DNA of 39,585 bases from Bacteroidota bacterium (GCA_947461125.1 CANHHX010000016.1:1-39585), one strand, 5' to 3'; shown: positions 16,335 to 25,678, counted from the first letter of the stretch. A program made the numbers and translations. Notes: generated by a model from the letters alone, not told the origin.

Positions 16335-17981
16335 ATGCCAAAAGACAACTCCATAAAATCGGTACTTATTGTTGGTTCTGGACCCATTATTATTGGCCAG
16401 GCCTGCGAATTTGACTATTCTGGTTCTCAAGCAGCTAGAAGTTTGCGTGAAGAAGGCATAAAAGTGATTTTGATTAATTCAAATCCAGCTACCATCATGA
16501 CAGACCCAATGATGGCCGATAAAGTTTACTTGTTGCCGCTTACGATCGAAAGTATTGAAAAAATTTTACAGGAAAACGATATTGATGCCGTACTTCCAAC
16601 CATGGGTGGTCAAACGGCCTTAAACCTTTGTAAAGAAGCCGACGAAATTGGCATTTGGGAAAAATACAATGTGCGCATGATTGGCGTAGACGTTGCTGCC
16701 ATTGATACTGCCGAAGACCGTGAGAAGTTTAGACAACTCATGGTAAAAATTGGAATGGCTGTGGCACCAAGCCGTGTAGCGAATAGTTTTTTAGAAGGAA
16801 AAGAATTTGCACAAGAAATTGGATTCCCACTTGTTATCAGACCTTCATTTACACTCGGTGGAACCGGTGGTGGATTTGTACATACAAAAGATGATTTAGA
16901 TGCCGCGCTCGAAAGAGGTTTAAAGGCTTCTCCTATACATGAAGTACTAGTTGAAAAAGCAGTTCTTGGATGGAAAGAATACGAACTTGAATTATTACGT
17001 GACCAAAACGATAACGTTGTTATCATTTGTACCGTAGAAAATTTAGACCCGATGGGTGTGCATACTGGTGATTCTATTACCGTTGCACCTGCTATGACGC
17101 TAAGTGACACTGCATTCCAAGAAATGCGCAACAAAGCTATTTTGATGATGCGTTCTCTTGGTAATTTTTCTGGTGGATGTAACGTGCAATTTGCACTGAA
17201 CCCTGCTACCGAAGAACTCATTGCGGTTGAAATCAATCCACGTGTGAGTAGATCATCAGCTCTTGCATCAAAAGCAACGGGTTACCCTATTGCAAAAATT
17301 GCAGCAAAGCTTGCGATTGGTTATAGTTTAGATGAATTAAAAAATCAGATTACACAAACTACTTCTGCGTATTTTGAACCAGCACTTGATTATGTGATTG
17401 TAAAAGTGCCACGTTGGAATTTTGATAAATTTAAAGGCGCTAACGACACACTTGGTTTACAAATGAAGAGTGTGGGTGAAGTAATGGCCATTGGCAGAAA
17501 CTTTAAAGAAGCGATTCAAAAAGCTTGTCAGAGTTTAGAAAATGAAGCGGTTGGCTTAGGCTACTACGGTAAGAGTCTCATGAAAAGTGAGGACCTTGTT
17601 GAATATATTAAAACTCCAAAATGGGACCGTATTTTTAGAATCAAAGATGCACTCATGGCGGGCTCTACTGTTAAATCTATTGCACAAGCAACGGGTATTG
17701 ACAGATGGTTTTTACACCAGATATTACAAATTTGCAACCTCGAAAAAGAAATTGCAACGCATACATTAGATACCCTTCCAGAAAGCTTATTAAAAGAAGC
17801 TAAAAAATGTGGGTTTGGGGACGTACAAATTTCTAAAATCTTACAAGGCGATTGCACCGACGATCAAGTGTACGAAAAGAGAAAAGCATTAGGCATTACA
17901 AGAGTCTACAAAATGGTAGATACTTGTGCCGCAGAGTTTGAAGCAAAGACACCTTATTTTTACAGCACTTTTGAAGGATAA
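16335..17981 (+). CDS. carB: Carbamoyl-phosphate synthase large subunit, N-terminal half only
   Basis: The 548-residue protein matches the first half of CarB: the [20 protein letters not shown] start, GGQTALN (residues 91-97), the ATP-grasp loop [12 protein letters not shown] (169-180) and [20 protein letters not shown] (301-320). The oligomerisation domain follows, ending [18 protein letters not shown]. Full CarB is about 940-1070 residues. In E. coli the first half ends near residue 553 and a second ATP-grasp half follows. Here TAA comes right at that boundary, and the next gene is a transketolase half, not CarB-C. The carboxyphosphate half is complete and looks functional by motif. A split carB is known in some archaea and in Aquifex. 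Whether a carB-C gene exists elsewhere in this genome cannot be seen. Confidence 0.93.
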   Translation: MPKDNSIKSVLIVGSGPIIIGQACEFDYSGSQAARSLREEGIKVILINSNPATIMTDPMMADKVYLLPLTIESIEKILQENDIDAVLPTMGGQTALNLCKEADEIGIWEKYNVRMIGVDVAAIDTAEDREKFRQLMVKIGMAVAPSRVANSFLEGKEFAQEIGFPLVIRPSFTLGGTGGGFVHTKDDLDAALERGLKASPIHEVLVEKAVLGWKEYELELLRDQNDNVVIICTVENLDPMGVHTGDSITVAPAMTLSDTAFQEMRNKAILMMRSLGNFSGGCNVQFALNPATEELIAVEINPRVSRSSALASKATGYPIAKIAAKLAIGYSLDELKNQITQTTSAYFEPALDYVIVKVPRWNFDKFKGANDTLGLQMKSVGEVMAIGRNFKEAIQKACQSLENEAVGLGYYGKSLMKSEDLVEYIKTPKWDRIFRIKDALMAGSTVKSIAQATGIDRWFLHQILQICNLEKEIATHTLDTLPESLLKEAKKCGFGDVQISKILQGDCTDDQVYEKRKALGITRVYKMVDTCAAEFEAKTPYFYSTFEG

Positions 17982-17993
17982 AAAATACTTCTT

Positions 17994-18956
17994 ATGAAAT
18001 TACAAGACATACAAGTACAAAACGAAAAAGAAACACGTGGTGGATTTGGTGAAGGTATTCACGAAATCGGAAAAGAAAATGAAAATGTAGTGGTACTTAC
18101 TGCAGATTTAGCAGGTTCTTTAAAACTAGGGCCTTTTATTAAAGATTTTCCAAACCGTTTTGTACAAGTAGGTATTGCAGAAGCCAACATGATTGGTATT
18201 GCAGCAGGTATGACCATTGGAGGTAAAATTCCATACACCACAACGTTTGCCAATTTTAGCACGGGTAGGGTGTATGATCAAATCAGACAGAGTGTTGCGT
18301 ATAGCGACAAGAATGTAAAAATTTGTGCTTCTCACGCGGGTCTTACCTTAGGTGAAGATGGCGCAACGCATCAAATATTAGAAGACATTGGACTGATGAA
18401 AATGCTTCCAGGCATGACCGTTATTGTTCCTTGCGATTTTAATCAAACCAAAGCAGCTACCAAAGCAATTGCGTCTTATAAAGGCCCAGTGTATTTAAGA
18501 TTTGGTCGACCAAAATGGCCAAACTTTACTGCGGTAGATGGTAGTGATTTTGTTATTGGTAAAGCACAACAATTATCGGAAGGTACCGACGTAAGTATTT
18601 TTGCTTGCGGTCATATGGTTTGGAAAGCGGTTGAGGCAGGACGTATACTAGAAGAAAAAGGATTGAGTGTAGAAGTAATCAATATCCATACCATTAAGCC
18701 ACTCGACGAAGAAGCTATTATTCGTTCTATTTCAAAAACAAAATGTGCTGTTACAGTTGAAGAACATAATATCATTGGTGGACTTGGTGATAGTGTTGCA
18801 CAGGTTGCTGCAAAACACTTCCCGATTCCAATCGAATATGTTGGCACCAACGATACTTTTGGAGAAAGTGGAACACCAACTCAACTTCTAACAAAGTACG
18901 GACTAGATACACCGTTTATTGTTGCAGCTGCTGAAAAAGTAATTGCTAGAAAATAG
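17994..18956 (+). CDS. Transketolase C-terminal subunit
   Basis: The 320-residue protein is the pyrimidine-binding plus C-terminal portion of a split transketolase. It has TRGGFGEGIHEIGKENENVV, the VGIAEANMIGIAAGM motif with the conserved Glu that activates thiamine diphosphate, CASHAGLTLGEDGATHQILE, LRFGRPKWP, and the EEHNIIGGLGDSVAQVAA region. The N-terminal subunit that binds the diphosphate is usually encoded just upstream; here that place is held by half of carB. The ATG at 17994 lies 12 bases after the carB stop, and both genes share one frame, separated by TAA and four codons. It needs its partner for sugar-phosphate interconversion in the pentose phosphate pathway. It converges with pdxH. 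Confidence 0.9.
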   Translation: MKLQDIQVQNEKETRGGFGEGIHEIGKENENVVVLTADLAGSLKLGPFIKDFPNRFVQVGIAEANMIGIAAGMTIGGKIPYTTTFANFSTGRVYDQIRQSVAYSDKNVKICASHAGLTLGEDGATHQILEDIGLMKMLPGMTVIVPCDFNQTKAATKAIASYKGPVYLRFGRPKWPNFTAVDGSDFVIGKAQQLSEGTDVSIFACGHMVWKAVEAGRILEEKGLSVEVINIHTIKPLDEEAIIRSISKTKCAVTVEEHNIIGGLGDSVAQVAAKHFPIPIEYVGTNDTFGESGTPTQLLTKYGLDTPFIVAAAEKVIARK

Positions 18957-18969
18957 TTATTAATTTTTT

Positions 18970-19647
18970 TTACGGCGCTAGGCGTTCGATTTTCCAAGAT
19001 GCATCTGATCTGGTATCCGTAGCAGCGTTGTAGTCACTCGTTTCAAGTTTATAACGTATCCGGTCGTGCAAACGGCTCGATCTTCCTTGCCAAAATTCGA
19101 TACTGGTTGGTTTTACAATGTAGCCACCCCAGTGATCAGGTCTTTCAATAGAATCATTTGCAAAAATGGAACTGTAGCGTTCTACATTTTGTTCTATCAC
19201 CAACCTATTTTCAATCACTGCACTTTGTGGTGAAGCCCAGGCGCCAATTCTACTAGAAGCAGGGCGAGAATTAAAATAACGGTCACTTTCTTCGGCACTT
19301 ACTTTTTGAACAGTGCCCTCAATTCTAATTTGTCTTTCTAGTTCTTTCCAGAAAAACACAAGGGCAGCGTTTGGATTTTGAGCTAAATTTTTTCCTTTAT
19401 CACTTTCGTAATTCGTAAAAAAAATAAAACCATTTGGATTGTAGCCTTTTAAAAGTACGATGCGGGCAGCGGGAACACCAGCAGCATTTACAGTTGCGAG
19501 TGTCATGGCATTTACTTCATCAATTTGTGAAGCCACGGCCTCATTCCACCAACGTGTAAATTGATCGATGGGATTTGAAGCCACATCTGCTTCTTCTAAT
19601 GAAGCCAATTTATAATCTTTTCTAATATCCGCGATTTCATTGCTCAT
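18970..19647 (-). CDS. pdxH: Pyridoxamine 5'-phosphate oxidase
   Basis: The 225-residue protein has the PdxH layout: an N-terminal MSNEIADIRKDY segment, the FMN-binding region PAARIVLLKGYNPNGFIFFT with NYESDKGK, ELERQIRIEG, SRPASSRIGAWAS, and the C-terminal signature EFWQGRSSRLHDRIRY ending in RLAP. It oxidises pyridoxine or pyridoxamine phosphate to pyridoxal 5'-phosphate with FMN and oxygen. ATG at 19645-19647. It starts 9 bases after the RND pump stop codon, so it is probably the last gene of the efflux operon, an unusual place for a B6 gene. Confidence 0.96.
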   Translation of the reverse strand: MSNEIADIRKDYKLASLEEADVASNPIDQFTRWWNEAVASQIDEVNAMTLATVNAAGVPAARIVLLKGYNPNGFIFFTNYESDKGKNLAQNPNAALVFFWKELERQIRIEGTVQKVSAEESDRYFNSRPASSRIGAWASPQSAVIENRLVIEQNVERYSSIFANDSIERPDHWGGYIVKPTSIEFWQGRSSRLHDRIRYKLETSDYNAATDTRSDASWKIERLAP

Positions 19648-19656
19648 GCTATTTAT

Positions 19657-22600
19657 TTATGCGTTTTCTTCTACTGCTTTAATATGCTTACCAGATACAA
19701 AAATATAAACAGCTGGTACCACAAACAAAGTTAAAAATAAAGAGAAGAAAATACCACCCACAATTACAATACCAAGTGGCATTCGACTCGTTGCCGCAGC
19801 ACCTAAACTAAGTGCAATAGGCAGTGCGCCAAGCGCAGTAGCTAAGCTGGTCATTAAAATAGGACGCAAACGTTGTGAAGCAGCTTCTAATACGGCTTCT
19901 TTTTTAGCCAAGCCTTCTATTCTTTTCTTATTCGCAAATTCAACAATTAAAATACCATTTTTGGTTACAAGACCAATAAGCATAATCATACCAATTTGCG
20001 AAAATATATTGAGCGTTTGATCAAACATCCATAAACTAATAAGTGCACCCGCAATTGCCAGCGGTACAGTAATCATAATAATAAATGGATCTTTAAAACT
20101 TTCAAATTGTCCCGCTAACACCAAGTATATAAGTAAGAGCGCTAATAAAAAAGCAAAGGTAGTATTGGAAGAACTCTCTTTAAAATCACGAGAAGGGCCT
20201 CCATAGGAAGTATGAAAACTTTCATCCAACAAACGTTTAGATATTTCGTCCATTGCTTTAACGCCATCTCCAATTGTTTTTCCTTCTGCCAGCGATGCAC
20301 TAATTGTAGCAGACCTAAAACGGTTGTAGTGATAGAGTGTTGGTGGATTGGAACTTTCTTTCAAATCCACAACAGCAGAGAGTGGAATCATTTCGCCTCG
20401 GTTGTTGCGCACATACAAACTTAAAATATCGCTAGGGGTTTGTCGGTCATTTAAAGATACCTGCGAAATAACATCATACTGCTTACCTTTCATGGTAAAA
20501 TAAGCTAGTCTTCTACCACTAAAGGCGCTAGATACTACATCTGCAACGTCAGAAATAGACAACCCTAAGTCTTTGGCTTTTATTCTGTCAATAGTAAGTT
20601 GAAGTTCAGGCTTACTAAACTTTAAATTCACATCTACGTTTTGAAAAGTTTTGTCTTTTCTAGCTTCTTCCAAGAATTTAGGAATAATCGCTTTTATTTT
20701 TTCAAACTCTAAATTTTGTAAAATAAGTTGAACAGGCAGGGCACCACGCGAACCAAATCCCACAGAAATAGTTTGTTCTTCTACTGGAAAAATTCTGGCA
20801 TTGTTAAACTGAGGTAATTTTTTAGTCACTGCTTTCACAATATCACTTTGTGATCTTTTTCGATCTTCCGGATCAACGAGCGCAATTCTTGCAGTACCGC
20901 CATTCACCCCTCCATTTCCACTAAACCCTGGTATCGAAGCAAAGACAAATGATTTTTCTGGAATAGAATCCGATAAATAATCGGTAAGGCCTTTTGCTAC
21001 ATCATTCATATAATTAAACGATGCGCCCTCAGGTCCCGTCATTTGAAAACGAATGCTGCTTCTATCTTCTAGCGGAGCTAGTTCAGATGGTAAATTCTTT
21101 CCAACAAAATAAATAGCACCTAAACAAAATACCACAATAACCCACGCAATCCATCTAACCCTAACAAAAGCCGCTAATAATCGCTTGTAGCCATTTTCCA
21201 TACCTCTAAAAAACGGCTCTGTTTGCTCGTAAAATTTGCCATGTCCTGCACCCTTTTTAGTTAAGAGTACATTTAATACCGGTGTAATGGTTAATGAAAC
21301 AAAAGCAGAAATTAAAACTGCTGCTGCCACTGTAATTCCAAATTCTCTGAATAAACTCCCTACAAACCCTTGTAAGAAAATAACGGGTAAGAACACAACA
21401 GCAAGTGTTATAGAGGTAGAAATTACAGCAAAAAATATTTCTTTACTACCCTCTAATGCCGCTCTTCTAATAGGTAATCCAAGTTCTAATTTTCTAAATA
21501 TGTTTTCGGTTACTACAATACCATCATCCACCACTAGTCCTGTTGCAAGTACAATACCAAGTAGCGTTAATACATTGATAGAGAACCCAAAACTATACAT
21601 GATAAAAAATGTAGCAATCAGTGAAATAGGAATGTCAATGATTGGGCGAATTGCAATTAACCAGTTTCTGAAGAAAAAGAAAATAACGAGTACCACAAGT
21701 GTAAATGAAATAAGCAGGGTCTCTTCTACTTCTTTAATGGCTCTTCTAACATTTTTTGTTTGGTCAATCAATGGTGTAAATTCAAAATCACCTTTTTCAT
21801 TTTTTTTGATTTCTTCTACACGCTTATAAAACTCATCTGCAATTTTAATATAGTTGGCACCAGGCTGCGGAGAAATAATAACACCCACGCCGTTAATGCC
21901 ATTTAATTTCCAACTATATTCTTCTTGCTCTGGACCAATTTCAACTTTTGCGATGTCTTTTAAACGAATGATACCGGCCTCATTTTCAACAATGATTAAA
22001 TTCTTAAAATCATCTTCGGTTTGTAATTTGCCCAGCGCTCTAATGGTTAATTCTGTTTTATTTCCATAGAGTTTACCTGATGGAATCTCAACATTTTCTC
22101 TATTGAGCGCCGTTCTAAAATCTGAATAGGTTAGGTTAAATGCATTTAGCTTATTGGGGTCAATCCAAATGCGCATAGCAGGACGCTTCTGACCAAAAAT
22201 GCTAACCGAACTAACTTCCGGAATTGTTTGAAATCTTTCTTGTAGTACATTTTCTGCGTATTCACTAAGTTCCATAAGGCCCTTAGTTTTACTTTGTACG
22301 GCCATCAGTAAAATAAAATCACTACTCGCATCAGACTTACTTACAACAGGTGGTGCATCAATGTCTTGAGGTAAATTTCTGGTGGCCTGGCTCACTTTAT
22401 CTCTAACATCATTGGCAGCGGCCTCTAAATCCTGATCCACTTCAAATTCAATGCTAATATTACTAGAACCGTTATTACTAGAAGAATTAATGGTTTTAAT
22501 ACCCGGAATACCATTAATTGATTTCTCTAATGGTTCTGTAATTTGACTTTCAATAATATCTGCATTGGCACCTGCGTAGGAAGTACGCACATTAACAACA

Positions 22601-22728
22601 GGAGGATCAATGGCCGGATATTCACGAACCGATAAAAAATTATACCCAACAACGCCAAATAAAATGATGAGTAAATTCATCACTGTGGCAAGGATAGGTC
22701 GTTTGAGGGCTAGTTCAGAAATATTCAT
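19657..22728 (-). CDS. RND multidrug efflux transporter, inner-membrane pump (HAE1 type)
   Basis: The 1023-residue protein has the AcrB/MexB layout: a first membrane helix with KRPILATVMNLLIILFGVVG, a large periplasmic porter loop, and a transmembrane block with TGLVVDDGIVVTENIFRKLE carrying the paired Asp of the proton relay. A second periplasmic loop and a second block follow, with GLVTKNGILIVEFANKKRIE holding the relay Lys. The length is typical. It pumps drugs or other amphiphiles across the outer membrane with an adaptor and a TolC-type channel. The adaptor gene is 2 bases upstream; no TolC homologue is in the window. Substrate unknown. Confidence 0.95.
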   Translation of the reverse strand: MNISELALKRPILATVMNLLIILFGVVGYNFLSVREYPAIDPPVVNVRTSYAGANADIIESQITEPLEKSINGIPGIKTINSSSNNGSSNISIEFEVDQDLEAAANDVRDKVSQATRNLPQDIDAPPVVSKSDASSDFILLMAVQSKTKGLMELSEYAENVLQERFQTIPEVSSVSIFGQKRPAMRIWIDPNKLNAFNLTYSDFRTALNRENVEIPSGKLYGNKTELTIRALGKLQTEDDFKNLIIVENEAGIIRLKDIAKVEIGPEQEEYSWKLNGINGVGVIISPQPGANYIKIADEFYKRVEEIKKNEKGDFEFTPLIDQTKNVRRAIKEVEETLLISFTLVVLVIFFFFRNWLIAIRPIIDIPISLIATFFIMYSFGFSINVLTLLGIVLATGLVVDDGIVVTENIFRKLELGLPIRRAALEGSKEIFFAVISTSITLAVVFLPVIFLQGFVGSLFREFGITVAAAVLISAFVSLTITPVLNVLLTKKGAGHGKFYEQTEPFFRGMENGYKRLLAAFVRVRWIAWVIVVFCLGAIYFVGKNLPSELAPLEDRSSIRFQMTGPEGASFNYMNDVAKGLTDYLSDSIPEKSFVFASIPGFSGNGGVNGGTARIALVDPEDRKRSQSDIVKAVTKKLPQFNNARIFPVEEQTISVGFGSRGALPVQLILQNLEFEKIKAIIPKFLEEARKDKTFQNVDVNLKFSKPELQLTIDRIKAKDLGLSISDVADVVSSAFSGRRLAYFTMKGKQYDVISQVSLNDRQTPSDILSLYVRNNRGEMIPLSAVVDLKESSNPPTLYHYNRFRSATISASLAEGKTIGDGVKAMDEISKRLLDESFHTSYGGPSRDFKESSSNTTFAFLLALLLIYLVLAGQFESFKDPFIIMITVPLAIAGALISLWMFDQTLNIFSQIGMIMLIGLVTKNGILIVEFANKKRIEGLAKKEAVLEAASQRLRPILMTSLATALGALPIALSLGAAATSRMPLGIVIVGGIFFSLFLTLFVVPAVYIFVSGKHIKAVEENA

Positions 22729-22730
22729 AA

Positions 22731-23795
22731 TTAGTCTAGCGTTGCAATGTCACTTAATAATTTTACACTTCTTACTTTAACCGGTGAATTTGGTTTCACA
22801 AACAACACACCACTCACAGCAATACTATCCCCAACAGACAAGCCTTTTACAATTTGCACAAGGCCTTCATTTCTTTCTCCTGTTTCCACTTCAACAAGCT
22901 GTCCAACACCATCTTTAACAACCACTACTTTTTTAACAGTTGATTCTGGGATAATACAATTGGATGGAATTAAAATACTATTAGCAGGTGCAGTAGCATC
23001 AATAGATATTTTTACAAAAGCACCCAAATTAAATGATTGCCCTTTTAATACAGCGCGCACTTTTAAATTCCTGGTGGTTGCATTGACAAGCGGCTCTGTG
23101 GCTATAACAACTGCGTCCGCTTTTGTTTTATTATCAGAAGATTGAACGTGAACAACAGCGCCTTTTTTGATTTTTTGCGCATAAAATTCAGGAACCGAAA
23201 AATCAATTTTCAGTTGATTCACCTGCTGAATAGTTGTTATAACAGTAGCAGGTGTAAGATAGGCACCCATACTTATCATGCGAAGTCCGAGTGTACCAGC
23301 AAAAGGTGCTTTAATTACTGTTTTGTCTAGCTGCGCTTGCAACACTGCTAGATCTGCTTTTAATGTATTTACTTGGTTGAGCACGACGTCATAATCTGCC
23401 TGATTGATACCACCAATAGACAATAATTTTTTAAGTCTGGTTTCATTTTTTTGTGCGAGATCTAATTGCACATTAATTTTTTGTTGAGACGCTTTTAAAT
23501 CAGCATCATTAATACGGGCTAGAACAGTACCTGCGGCAACACTCGCTCCTTCTGGAATTTGTAAAAATGTGACGCGACCGCTCACTTCCGATTGAATGGT
23601 TGTCATTTCATTTGGAAGGACCGACCCATTCACTTCAATTTGTTTATTGATTTTTTGATTAGAAGCAATAATAACATCTACGATAGCGGCTTTAGGCCCA
23701 CCATCTTTTGGTTTTTTTTCTTCGGGTTTACCTTTACAGGCTACGAGTGCAAAAAGGAGCACTACGGGTAGAGAACATCTTTTCAAAGTATTCAT
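22731..23795 (-). CDS. RND efflux periplasmic adaptor (membrane fusion lipoprotein)
   Basis: The 354-residue protein starts with a lipoprotein signal peptide ending in the lipobox LVAC, followed by a Lys/Glu/Pro-rich linker. It has the HlyD/AcrA layout: a first barrel-sandwich half (EVSGRVTFLQIPEGASVAAG), a coiled-coil hairpin (about residues 105-150), the second half VIKAPFAGTLGLRMISMGAY, a beta-barrel and a C-terminal membrane-proximal part. It joins the RND pump to the outer-membrane channel. It is first in the adaptor-pump-pdxH run. A near-match -7 box, TACCTTTA on the minus strand at 23807-23814, lies 11 bases before the ATG, next to the short palindrome 23803-23813. Confidence 0.93.
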   Translation of the reverse strand: MNTLKRCSLPVVLLFALVACKGKPEEKKPKDGGPKAAIVDVIIASNQKINKQIEVNGSVLPNEMTTIQSEVSGRVTFLQIPEGASVAAGTVLARINDADLKASQQKINVQLDLAQKNETRLKKLLSIGGINQADYDVVLNQVNTLKADLAVLQAQLDKTVIKAPFAGTLGLRMISMGAYLTPATVITTIQQVNQLKIDFSVPEFYAQKIKKGAVVHVQSSDNKTKADAVVIATEPLVNATTRNLKVRAVLKGQSFNLGAFVKISIDATAPANSILIPSNCIIPESTVKKVVVVKDGVGQLVEVETGERNEGLVQIVKGLSVGDSIAVSGVLFVKPNSPVKVRSVKLLSDIATLD

Positions 23796-23843
23796 TTTAA
23801 GAACCTTAAAGGTAAATTATTTGCCCAATAATTAGAGCAAAAC

Positions 23844-24812
23844 CTAATTAGAACGGGGCCTACCTCCTATCTTCTGAAAAAACCAATCTGATTGATTGTA
23901 CCTGTACTGGGTGAGGTTGTATTTATAGACATTTTCCTTTGTGGAAATACTTAAAAGGTAACCTGTTCCTTTAATGGACCCTTCACTTTTGGTGCGTATG
24001 GTTAATTGATGGTAGTCTTTGGATGTAATATTAACCCTGAAATCATGTTTTTTATCGGTGAGCACGAGGTTTTCTTCTAGTACCTGGCCGTCAACTAATA
24101 CCACTAGGGTATCATGGTCAAGAACCCCGGTTTCTACAATTGAAACATCGATATAAAAAGATTTGGTAAGGATGGTATCAAAATTACTTGTTGAGGGTGC
24201 CCAATTTTCTATTTCGGTTATGCCGCTAGGACTAAATTTGACAGCATCATTCCACTCAATGAGTAGTTCGGGATTAACATTGACAGATTGTATGCTTGGT
24301 TGAAAACTAAATTTTCCCAACCTGCTTTTTCCAAATGGACTCTCCCAAATACCACTAAAAACAACACTTGTATCGGTAAAAATAAAATTACCATGAAGAT
24401 CAAATAAACTAGGCGTGTGTTCTGTTTCATTAACCAAACAACGAACTGCTTTTGCGTAGTAAGCATATTTTTGGGTGGGTTTAGCGGATAGATAAAATAA
24501 ATACGCGCTTAATTTTTTTTGATCGGCACTAAACGTTGTGAGCACTGCCATCATTTGACCAGCAGTATCTACAATTTCTAGTTTAGCTTTGGTATACGTC
24601 CTCGATTTTGATAGTGACATAGAGCCCGCATACATAGGTGGGACATTGACAATGCGACCGGCCTGCGCGTCTACTCGAATACGAGGTTCTGAATCTATTT
24701 CTCTAACACCATCGGGCTCAAACACAATGGCACCATACCATACGCCGGTTTTATTTTGCGCAGACAATCCAACAAATAAAAAACAAAAAAAGAGGGTAAT
24801 AAAAAAACGCAT
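23844..24812 (-). CDS. Secreted protein of unknown function
   Basis: The 322-residue protein has a signal peptide (RFFITLFFCFLFVGLSAQ) and no lipobox. The mature part is rich in beta-strand-like sequence. I do not recognise a family. Its first part contains TGVWYGAIVF, YAGSMSLSKSRTYTKAKLEI and a run up to ATLKAV-like strands that suggest a lipocalin- or barrel-like region. The later part (FDTILTKSFYIDVSIVETG, DGQVLEENLVL) looks like a beta-sandwich. No catalytic motif can be named. It follows the CarboxypepD-like gene by 14 bases and is probably in its operon. Probably periplasmic or surface-associated; the fold is a guess. Confidence 0.6.
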   Translation of the reverse strand: MRFFITLFFCFLFVGLSAQNKTGVWYGAIVFEPDGVREIDSEPRIRVDAQAGRIVNVPPMYAGSMSLSKSRTYTKAKLEIVDTAGQMMAVLTTFSADQKKLSAYLFYLSAKPTQKYAYYAKAVRCLVNETEHTPSLFDLHGNFIFTDTSVVFSGIWESPFGKSRLGKFSFQPSIQSVNVNPELLIEWNDAVKFSPSGITEIENWAPSTSNFDTILTKSFYIDVSIVETGVLDHDTLVVLVDGQVLEENLVLTDKKHDFRVNITSKDYHQLTIRTKSEGSIKGTGYLLSISTKENVYKYNLTQYRYNQSDWFFQKIGGRPRSN

Positions 24813-24826
24813 GGCGATAAAGATAA

Positions 24827-25603
24827 TTAATCATCTCGACGGCGTAAACTACCCCTGTAAGAATTTTTGGTTCTGCGGTAAATTTCTAGTTGCTTTTCTA
24901 TGTAATAACCGAATTCCAAATCATTCATTTTTGTAACGAGTTCGTAAGGTGGTCTAAAACGAACCATAAACGTATCTAATTCAGGCGATTTTAACAGTGT
25001 AATTTTTCGAACAAACGCCTTACTAAATCTGTAGTTGACATATTTTTCTTGCTCTTGATCGATGAGTCTTCTTTGTAAAAATTCCATGTTTTGGTTGCGC
25101 TTGAATCTAAACATGTTGATGATGGCTTCTAAATCAAATCCAACCGTTAATCCACCAGGATTGTAATTGGGATTGGATGTTAAACCAAGACCCGGTTTTT
25201 TAAAATTAAAGGCTTTGGCATTGTCAATTCTATTTTGAATAGAATCATACTTATAATAATTATTACGCACTTTCACTTCGGGCAAATCAGTAGCCTTTAC
25301 ATGAATCATAATATTAAAATTGTCCAAATTAGAAATGGTATCAACAGGGTATTTCATGGTGTTTTTACCAATCATAGAAAACCAAATAGAATCTGTTTTT
25401 AACACTGTAACAATATACCTTCCTGCCGAATCGGTAATGCCTCCCCTTCCAGAAGTGGAGCGCACGGCTACGGCTTCTAATGGATTGCGGGCGGTTAAAT
25501 CATAGACAGTTCCTGCAACGGTTACATACTGCGCGTACCCTTTGGGCAATTGACCTAGTAATAGGCAAAAAACAATAATAAAAGGGAGTAACCTTCGCTT
25601 CAA
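24827..25603 (-). CDS. Secreted CarboxypepD_reg-like domain protein
   Basis: The 258-residue protein has a signal peptide (RRLLPFIIVFCLLLGQLPKG, cleavage near YAQ). A carboxypeptidase regulatory-like beta-sandwich follows (VAGTVYDLTARNPLEAVAV, then GGITDSAGRYIVTV), the plug-like domain often placed before TonB receptors. After it comes an unrecognised C-terminal region (about residues 110-258) rich in Asn, Lys and Arg. No TonB barrel follows, so this is a short free-standing member of a type common in Bacteroidota. The start is TTG at 25601-25603; no upstream ATG is in frame. The start codon lies inside one arm of the inverted repeat at 25597-25661. Confidence 0.65.
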   Translation of the reverse strand: MKRRLLPFIIVFCLLLGQLPKGYAQYVTVAGTVYDLTARNPLEAVAVRSTSGRGGITDSAGRYIVTVLKTDSIWFSMIGKNTMKYPVDTISNLDNFNIMIHVKATDLPEVKVRNNYYKYDSIQNRIDNAKAFNFKKPGLGLTSNPNYNPGGLTVGFDLEAIINMFRFKRNQNMEFLQRRLIDQEQEKYVNYRFSKAFVRKITLLKSPELDTFMVRFRPPYELVTKMNDLEFGYYIEKQLEIYRRTKNSYRGSLRRRDD

Positions 25604-25661
25604 ATGCAGCAGTTTTAAATGTAATATTATAACAGTACGCGCAGATTACCGCATTTGAAGC
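25597..25661. repeat. Inverted repeat around the CarboxypepD-like gene start
   Basis: Eleven-base perfect arms, GCTTCAAATGC (25597-25607) and GCATTTGAAGC (25651-25661), are separated by 43 bases. One arm covers the gene's TTG start. It could be an operator pair or a long stem. One such repeat is not far from chance expectation in a window of this size. Confidence 0.4.
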
Positions 25662-25678
25662 TATAATTTAACTAGTTT

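Noticed and set aside
16610..17236. 208-codon minus-strand open frame opposite carB
   Set aside because: Shadow of carB in codon-complement frame; Ser/Thr-rich translation without motifs.
17982..18956. Frameshifted CarB second half
   Set aside because: All frames after the TAA were considered; the sequence encodes a clear transketolase half and no CarB-C motif such as a second GGGPNRIGQG.
18957..18969. T-rich gap between transketolase and pdxH as a terminator
   Set aside because: A run of T is present, but no stable hairpin precedes it.
21236..21829. 197-codon plus-strand open frame opposite the RND pump
   Set aside because: Shadow of a conserved pump gene with no signal or domain.
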